From Halichoerus grypus (taxonomy: Eukaryota > Chordata > Mammalia > Carnivora > Phocidae): a stretch of 64,000 nucleotides of DNA. A program made the position numbers and the translations under genes. Of the stretch, positions 58,228 through 64,000 are shown in pieces. The number at the start of each line of letters is the position of its first letter. Position 1 is the stretch's first letter. The stretch lies in assembly GCF_964656455.1 (NCBI RefSeq), contig NC_135721.1, positions 84,548,754 through 84,612,753 on the forward strand, written 5' to 3'. The notes beneath the pieces were generated by a model. It did not search any database, was not told the origin of the DNA, and was given only the letters and a program-made list of their open reading frames with translations.

Positions 58228-58825
58228 ATAAGTTTTGGTAGTAATATAGCTGATACTTTCATTTTGTTTTCTGTCGTGTCTTAATTCTTAATGCATTCCA
58301 AACCAGGGGGAAAAAGGAGGTAGCATTTTTATTTGCCATCTCGAACTCTCAAGCCAAAATTTTCAAGGGAAAATCAAACACTGAATAACCACCTTGGCAT
58401 AAGAACACATTCAATGAATCCATAGAGAGACGTGTAGCACTTGTTCAAGAATGAGACAAGTAATTTGGAGCAGCCTCAAGGAAATGAAATTTATGAAGAT
58501 TTGGTCTTCAGAATGCTTTCCTTTAGAAGACAGAGAAGAGATAGATCTGAGTAATATGGTGTTGCCAAAGCTTTGCCTGAGTTTAAATGCTCTTTGAATT
58601 CACACACACACACACACACACAAACAAAAAAGCAATCATTACTTGTAAAGCACACATCATTGCCATAGGAGAACAAAATGTGACTTTTGTTAACAGACTC
58701 CTACCATTCACCTTCTAACCTGATCTCACATTTATTCTAGAACATCATTTCATTCTGGATGACAATAGCTTTTCTTACCATTTCAAAGTAGAATTTGTAA
58801 ACTATCTGTAAAATAAAAATATTCA
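58228..58825. other. Unassigned sequence with (CA)n
   Basis: A (CA)n array at 58602-58622 leads into CAAACAAAAAAG. No repeats or genes otherwise. Confidence 0.38.
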
Positions 58826-59322
58826 GGTCATCAACATATTTATTTTTTAAATCTTAAAATGTTTTTTTATTATGTTATGTTAATCACAATACATTACATC
58901 ATTAGTTTTTGATGTAGTGTTACATGATTCATTATTTGTGTATAACACCCAATGCTCCATGCAGAACATGCCCTCTTTAATACCCATCACCAGGCTAACC
59001 CATCCTCCCACCCTCCTCCCCTCTAGGACCCTCAGTTTGTTTTTCAGAGTCCATCATCTCTCATGGTTCATCTCCCCTTCCAATTTTCCCCCCTTCATTC
59101 TTCCCCTCCTGCTATCTTCTTCTTCTTCTTCTTTTTTTTTTTTTTAAGATATAATGCATTATTTGTTTCAGAGGTACAGATCTGTGATTCAACAGTCTTG
59201 CACAATTCACAGCGTTCACCATAACACATACCCTCCCCAATGTCTATCACCCAGCCACCCCATCCCTCCCACCCCCCACCACTCCAGCAACCCTCAGTTT
59301 GTTCCCTGAGATTAAGAATTCC

Positions 59323-60705
59323 TCATATCAGTGAGGTCATATGATATATGTCTTTCCCTGATTGATTTATTTCGCTCAGCATAACACTCTCCAGTTGCAT
59401 CCATGTCGTTGCAAATGACAAGATTTCATTCCTTTTGATGGCTGCATAATATTCCATTGTATATATACACCACTTCTTCTTTATCCATTCATCTGTCGAT
59501 GGACATCTTGGCTCTTTCCACAGTTTGGCTATTGTGGGCATTGCTGCTATAAACAATGGGGTGCACATACCCCTTCGGATCCCTACATTTGTATCTTTGG
59601 GGTAAATACCCAGTAGTGCAATTGCTGGATCATATGGTAGCTCTATTTTTAACTTTTTGAAGAACCTCCATACTGTTTTCCAGAGTGCCTGCACCAGCTT
59701 GCATTCCCACCAACAGTGTAGGAGGGTTCCCCTTTCTCTGCATCCCCGCCAACATCTATCATTTCCTGACTTGTTAATTTTAGCCATTCTGACTGGTGTG
59801 AGGTGGTATCTCATTGAGATTTTGATTTGGATTTCCCTGATGCCGAGCGATGTTGAGCACTTTTTCATGTGTCTGTTGGCCAGTTGGATGTCTTCTTTGG
59901 AAAAATGTCTGTTCATGTCTTCTGCCCATTTCTTGATTGGATTCTTTTTTCTTTGGGTGTTGAGTTTAAGAAGTTCTTTATAGATTCTGGATACTAGCCC
60001 TGTATCTGATATGTCATTTGCAAATATCTTCTCCCATTCTGTCAGTTGTCTTTTGGTTTTGTTGACTGTTTCTTTTGCTGTGCAAAAGCTTTTTATCTTG
60101 ATGAAATCCCAATAGTTCCTTTTTGCCCTTGCTTCCCTTGCCTTTGGCGATGTTTCTAGGAAGAAGTTGCTGTGGCTGAGGTTGAAGAGGTTGCTGCCTG
60201 TGTTCTCCTTTCGGATTTTGATGGACTCCTGTCTCACATTGAGGTCTTTCAACCATTTGGAGTCTATTTTTGTGTGTGGTGTAAGGAAACAGTCCAGTTT
60301 CATTCTTCTGCATGTAGCTGTCCAATTTTCCCAACACCATTTGTTGAAGAGACTGTCTTTTTTCCATTGGACATTCTTTCCTGCTTTGTCGAAGATCAGT
60401 TGACCATAGAGTTGAAGGTCCATTTCTGGGCTCTCTATTCTGTTCCATTGATCTATGTGTCTGTTTTTGTGCCAGTACCATACTGTCTTGATGATGACAG
60501 CTTTGTAATAGAGCTGGAAGTCTGGAATTGTGATGCCGCCAGCTTTGCTTTTCTTTTTCAACATTCCTCTGGCTATTCGGGGTCTTTTCTGGTTCCACAC
60601 AAATTTTAGGATTATTTGTTCCATTTCTCTGAAAAAAGTGGATGGTATTTTGATGGGGATTGCATTGAATGTGTAGATAGCTCTAGGTAGCATTGACATC
60701 TTCAC
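59323..60705 (-). pseudogene. L1 ORF2 C-terminal region, 460-residue open frame
   Basis: It encodes the part of L1 ORF2p after the RT palm, through the thumb and linker to the cysteine-rich C-terminus, in one uninterrupted frame to a stop at 59323. The motif CX3CX7HX4C is intact (C318, C322, H330, C335 counted from the first M). The natural protein is about 1275 residues, so this is roughly its last third. The frame is broken just upstream near 60710-60760, and the 5' end of ORF2 is missing, so no active enzyme is possible. Open frames on the opposite strand (60014-60598 is same-strand shifted; 60172-60609 plus) are shadows. Confidence 0.9.
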
Positions 60706-61228
60706 AATATTTGTTCTTCCAATCCATGAGCATGGAACGTTTTTCTATTTCTTTGTGTTTTCCTCAATTGCTTTCGTGAGTATTTTATAGTTAGTTCTGA
60801 GTACAGATCCTTTGCCTCTTTGGTTAGATTTATTCCTAGGTATCTTATGGTTTTGGGTGCAATTGTAAACAGGATTGACTCCTTAATTTCTCTTTCTTCT
60901 GTCTTGTTGTTGGTGTATAGGAATGCCACTGATTTCTGTGCATTGATTTTATATCCTGCCACTTTACTGAATTCCTGTATGAGTTCTAGCAGTTTTGGGG
61001 TGGAGTCTTTTGGGTTTTCCACATAAAGTATCATATCATCTGCAAAGAGTGAGAGTTTGACTTCTTCTTTGCCTATTTGGATGCCTTTGATTTTTTTTTT
61101 TTGTTGTCTGATTGCTGTGGCTAGGACTTCTAATACTATGTTGAATAGCAGTGGTGATAGTGGACATCCCTGCCGCGTTCCGGACCTTAGGGGGAAAGCT
61201 CTGTTTTCCCCATTGAGAATGATATTCT
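60702..61228 (-). pseudogene. L1 ORF2 reverse-transcriptase fragment, frame-shifted
   Basis: It continues ORF2 upstream in another frame. The RT catalytic motif FADD is encoded at 61035-61046. A 12-base T run at 61091-61102 (A-run in the gene) has probably shifted the frame again. The element ends near the conserved RT segment containing '[12 protein letters not shown]'. The endonuclease domain is absent because of 5' truncation. Confidence 0.86.
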
Positions 61229-61245
61229 GGTCATCAACATATTTA

Positions 61246-62012
61246 AATAAAATGGAGGAAAGTAAATACTATACAAGTTTTTTTTATCATATACCTATTG
61301 TTCATCTTAACAATAAGATTGTATCCTGTGTCCTTCAGATACAAATGTTTCACTTGTCTGAGTGACACACAGAAGAACCCAAATTATGCATTTGGGGGGA
61401 AAAATGAATTGAAATCTAATCCTCCTCCAGCCCTGTGACACATACACATTTTCCGAAAATTTCACAGTAATATTAATAAAGAGACACATTGTTTTATTTG
61501 TAGGAGCATAGTGCTCTTTAGAAACTCATACAGGTAAGACTGTTTTACAGGTGAATATTCCCAGCTACTCCTAGGAGGCAACAATGCACCAGTATCACTA
61601 ACTCTGGGTACTTCAGTCACTTCAATCTCTTCCCTGAGTTATAGCCAAGTTTTTGGGATAAAACCACTGGACCCCAAGATGGAGTATAGCCAACTAGACC
61701 CATGCTTCCTGGCAATGAGACATTGTGCAGAATTTTCCCCTTTTCTCTGAGACTATAAAAGGAAGGTCAGATTAAGTCTGAGAGCACAAGGAAAGTTCCT
61801 TGGGAAGTAAACTTTTCTCTACAGTAGTGAAAAGTACCACTTGGAGGAGTCAAAGAGATAGCCCTCTCACCCCAAAGTCAATAGGAAATTCAAGTCCATT
61901 GACATGGTTATTGGCAGAGGGAGATCCTGGATGATTGACATAAATTGCTATCTTATAAGGACTGTAAAGAAATGTCATTTCCAAAATTAAATAGCTCACG
62001 TCTCTGTGGCCA
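61246..62012. other. Unassigned sequence
   Basis: No repeat or gene recognised. Confidence 0.35.
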
Positions 62013-62037
62013 GGGAGGGGTGGCGGGTGGGGGGGGG
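62013..62037 (+). repeat. G-rich block, G-quadruplex motif
   Basis: GGG-A-GGGG-TGGC-GGG-T-GGGGGGGGG satisfies four G-runs with loops of 1-4 nt on the plus strand, in otherwise AT-rich DNA. Followed by CAGCGCCCAGCAGGGGG. Confidence 0.85.
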
Positions 62038-63024
62038 CAGCGCCCAGCAGGGGGCTCGCTTGGCATTTAGCTCAGTTACACCAATGCACTGAAGATACAT
62101 GCCTGCAAAAGGAAAAGAAAGAACAAGAAAGGGGGAAAGGGATTCCATTGCTTAGAAAACCAAAGCCTCACTACACTCAAACCAGACAGAAAGAAGGACA
62201 AGCCCTGTTTGCACCTTGCTTGGCTTTGTATCATATTGTCATCTCTAAATAAAGGAAAGAGTAGAGAAATCTTTCTGATGAATCATCTGATGTGACAAGA
62301 AAGCAAAGCAGGGGCAGTGATTACCTGGGCTTGCAACATTCTCTGAGAAGGAAAGAGGAAGGTAATGCAGAAAGTTCACTCTCTGATGAAAAACATCTCA
62401 GCATACCATTTGCCAACTTTTCATCCTGTCTTACAAGGTATTAGGGAGAAGCAAAACAAGGGCAGCTTTCAGAGGTGGAATTTGGCAACTGCAGAGTCGG
62501 TGTTAAGGGCCTTCCACGTGAACTTTATTCTTTGTTTGCACGTTAATTACATTGTGTCAACAGAAGAAATTTCTGCGGGAGAAAATATAATGGCGACCCA
62601 TTGATGATAGTCTGAATCTGTGTCTTTGAAGAGTGAGAAATGCTGTAACAAATTGCTAACATTTAGAGTCAGGGAAGGAAGGTTTTAGAAAATGAGATGG
62701 GTACTTAAAATATCTCGAAGTAAGTGTTGATTGCTGAAAGGAAGAAAGAATTCCATTAGAAAGTATGCTTTGCTTTGGTCCCATTTGCTTGCTTTGTTTG
62801 TTGATTTCAGATCATTGGAATAATTCTGCAGATATTCAGGGGAGTCAAACAGCGATATACTGTTTATATAGGAGTAGTTCTGTCCTTCTGGTTAGTACTA
62901 TGTATCGCTAGAGACAGTTGTCCCAACTAGCAGTTCCAAAGACCTAATCTCAACATCTCTCCATCTTGCCTAGACCGACACTCTTCAAAGCTGTTAGCTA
63001 AAGTTTCCAGTTACCTCCTTCTGC
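62038..63024. other. Unassigned sequence
   Basis: No recognised repeat. The 79-codon frame at 62365-62604 has no known homologue. Confidence 0.35.
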
Positions 63025-63170
63025 GTAGCAAATCATTCCAGAACTCAGTCCTTAAGAATAACCATTTTATTATACTCGAAGATTCTGTGGGTCAGGAATT
63101 CAGAGTGTATACAACCGGTGCTTGTCTCTGCTTCATATTGTCTGGGCCTCAGCAGGGAGGACTTGAAACT
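63025..63170 (-). repeat. MaLR (MLT1-type) LTR end, minus strand
   Basis: 'gcgtagcaaatcattccaga' then 'ataaccattttattatactc' and 'attctgtgggtcaggaattc' is the reversed 3' end of an MLT1-like LTR. It relates to the plus-strand LTR at 13165-14240. Confidence 0.7.
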
Positions 63171-63239
63171 TGTTTTATCTTTGTTTTTGTTTTGCTTATA
63201 ATTCCTCGTAAGTTTGAAGGATGTTTCACATTTGATTTT

Positions 63240-63440
63240 TTTTAAAAAGATTTATTTATTTATTTGAGAGAGTGAAAGAGATGGGGGGGAGGGACAGAGA
63301 AAGAGAGAGAGAGAGAAACTGAAGCAGGCTCCACGCCCAGCATGGAGTCCATGCAGGGCTCAGTCTCGCAACCCTGAGATCATGACCTGAGCCGAAATCA
63401 AGAGTTGGCCACTTAACTGACTGAGCCACCCGGGCGCCCC
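63240..63440 (-). mobile_element. SINEC, minus strand
   Basis: Reversed tail 'taaaaagatttatttattta', a GA-rich middle and reversed head GCCACCCGGGCGCCCC. A 14-bp duplication, TCACATTTGATTTT, is at 63226-63239 and 63441-63454. Contains CGAAATCAAGAGTTGGCC, an older variant. Confidence 0.95.
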
Positions 63441-63530
63441 TCACATTTGATTTTATGTAAAAGGATGGCAAAATATATTTTGGCCATTTTGTTTTAAAGT
63501 TTAAAAGTAGGACTAATCGAATATGACAAA

Positions 63531-63730
63531 TTTTTTTTTTTTTTTAAAGGTTTATTTATTTATTTGAGAGAGCGAGAATGAGAGAGAGTACATGAGAGGG
63601 GGGAAGGTCAGAGGGAGAAGCAGGCTCCTCGCTGAGCAGGGAGCCCGATGCGGGACTCGATCCCGGGACTCCAGGATCATGACCTGAGCCGAAGGCAGTC
63701 GCTTAACCAACTGAGCCACCCAGGCGCCCC
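63531..63730 (-). mobile_element. SINEC, minus strand
   Basis: T-tail of about 15 bases, 'aaggtttatttatttatttg', a GA-rich middle and reversed head GCCACCCAGGCGCCCC. A 12-bp duplication, GAATATGACAAA, is at 63519-63530 and 63731-63742. It is closer to the young subfamily than its neighbour. Confidence 0.96.
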
Positions 63731-63742
63731 GAATATGACAAA

Positions 63743-64000
63743 ATTTTAAGTGTGATGATGGAAGATTTGCCATCCTTTCTGAGATTTAGAATCCAAGTGT
63801 TACACATTAAAAGTACTGACATGACTTTGGGAACATACGTGCAGAGAAACTTGCTGTGTTCTTGAACTCATGGCCTCTCTATCTGGCTACTGAGAAGACT
63901 ATGGAAGGCTTTCGTTTTAAAGAATTAAAAAAGATATCATCTGAAAAAGCTGCATAGTGTAGGACTCTGACTATGTAACATTTTGGAAAAGGCAAAAGTT
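63743..64000. other. Unassigned sequence to window end
   Basis: Nothing recognised. Confidence 0.35.

Larger units (their letters stand above)
58843..61228 (-). mobile_element. Carnivore L1, minus strand, 5'-truncated, with TSD
   Basis: About 2.39 kb. The 3' UTR (58843-59322) includes a purine-rich block and an expanded (GAA)n, seen as CTTCTTCTTCTTCTT at 59117-59131. ORF2 then reads back into the reverse-transcriptase domain and stops abruptly at 61228. A 17-bp perfect flank repeat, GGTCATCAACATATTTA, is at 58826-58842 and 61229-61245. This is a typical target-primed insertion, relatively recent by its long open frame. Confidence 0.95.

Noticed and set aside
60014..60609. 194- and 145-codon frames over L1 ORF2
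   Set aside because: Alternative-frame and antisense shadows of the ORF2 fragment.
1..64000. CRISPR arrays, operons, ribosome binding sites, integrons
   Set aside because: The window is mammalian by its SINE/LINE content; the only short regular repeats are microsatellites and no prokaryotic gene is present.

Overview
The window is a vertebrate nuclear, mammalian segment. It carries tRNA-Lys-derived SINEC elements of the carnivore type together with carnivore-type L1 3' ends, L2, MIR, MaLR-like LTR and hAT fragments. The SINEC copies have the GGGGCGCCTGGGTGGCTCAG head, the GGCTCAGGTCATGATCC box and AATAAA-rich tails. They resemble arctoid caniforms (bear, seal or mustelid lineage) more than the dog or cat SINEC subfamilies I know, but the species is an inference. 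I found no protein-coding exon I would defend: the long open frames are L1 ORF2 remnants or chance and antisense frames over repeats. The window looks like intergenic or intronic gene-desert DNA.

Layout. 1-2.2 kb: unassigned AT-rich sequence with a (CA)n tract. 2.2-6.1 kb: an old L1M on the minus strand, split by a SINEC. 6.1-14.2 kb: unassigned sequence with MIRs, a tRNA-Ile-like pseudogene, a MER5-type hAT element, two MaLR-like LTR remnants and a SINE-in-SINE nest that seems to carry a 3' transduction. 14.2-22 kb: mostly repeat-free, with a CpG-enriched patch near 16.3 kb and conserved-looking AT-rich sequence at 18.5-20.4 kb, ending in two GT arrays. 22-28.7 kb: SINECs, L2 and MIRs. 28.7-36 kb: the longest repeat-poor stretch and the best place to look for developmental enhancers. 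36-40.6 kb: unassigned sequence with one SINEC and one MER-type DNA element. 40.6-47.8 kb: LINE graveyard, with a carnivore L1 3' end, an older L1 ORF1/ORF2 region, and a HAL1-like fragment split by an L1M 3' end. 48.5-54 kb: SINECs, an L1M 3' part and a long L2 with nested insertions. 54-58.8 kb: mostly unassigned, with MIR and SINEC. 58.8-61.2 kb: a 5'-truncated L1 with a 17-bp target-site duplication and a 460-residue ORF2 C-terminal frame. 61.2-64 kb: unassigned sequence, a G-rich block, a MaLR fragment and two tandem minus-strand SINECs.

No genes cooperate here. The biology is retrotransposition history on one side and possible cis-regulatory DNA in the repeat-poor blocks on the other. 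Family names come from remembered consensus sequences, so element edges are approximate unless a target-site duplication (TSD) is given. I did not find a convincing new biological system; the most testable oddities are the SINE 3' transduction, the tRNA-like element, the tail-less SINE and the enhancer-like blocks.
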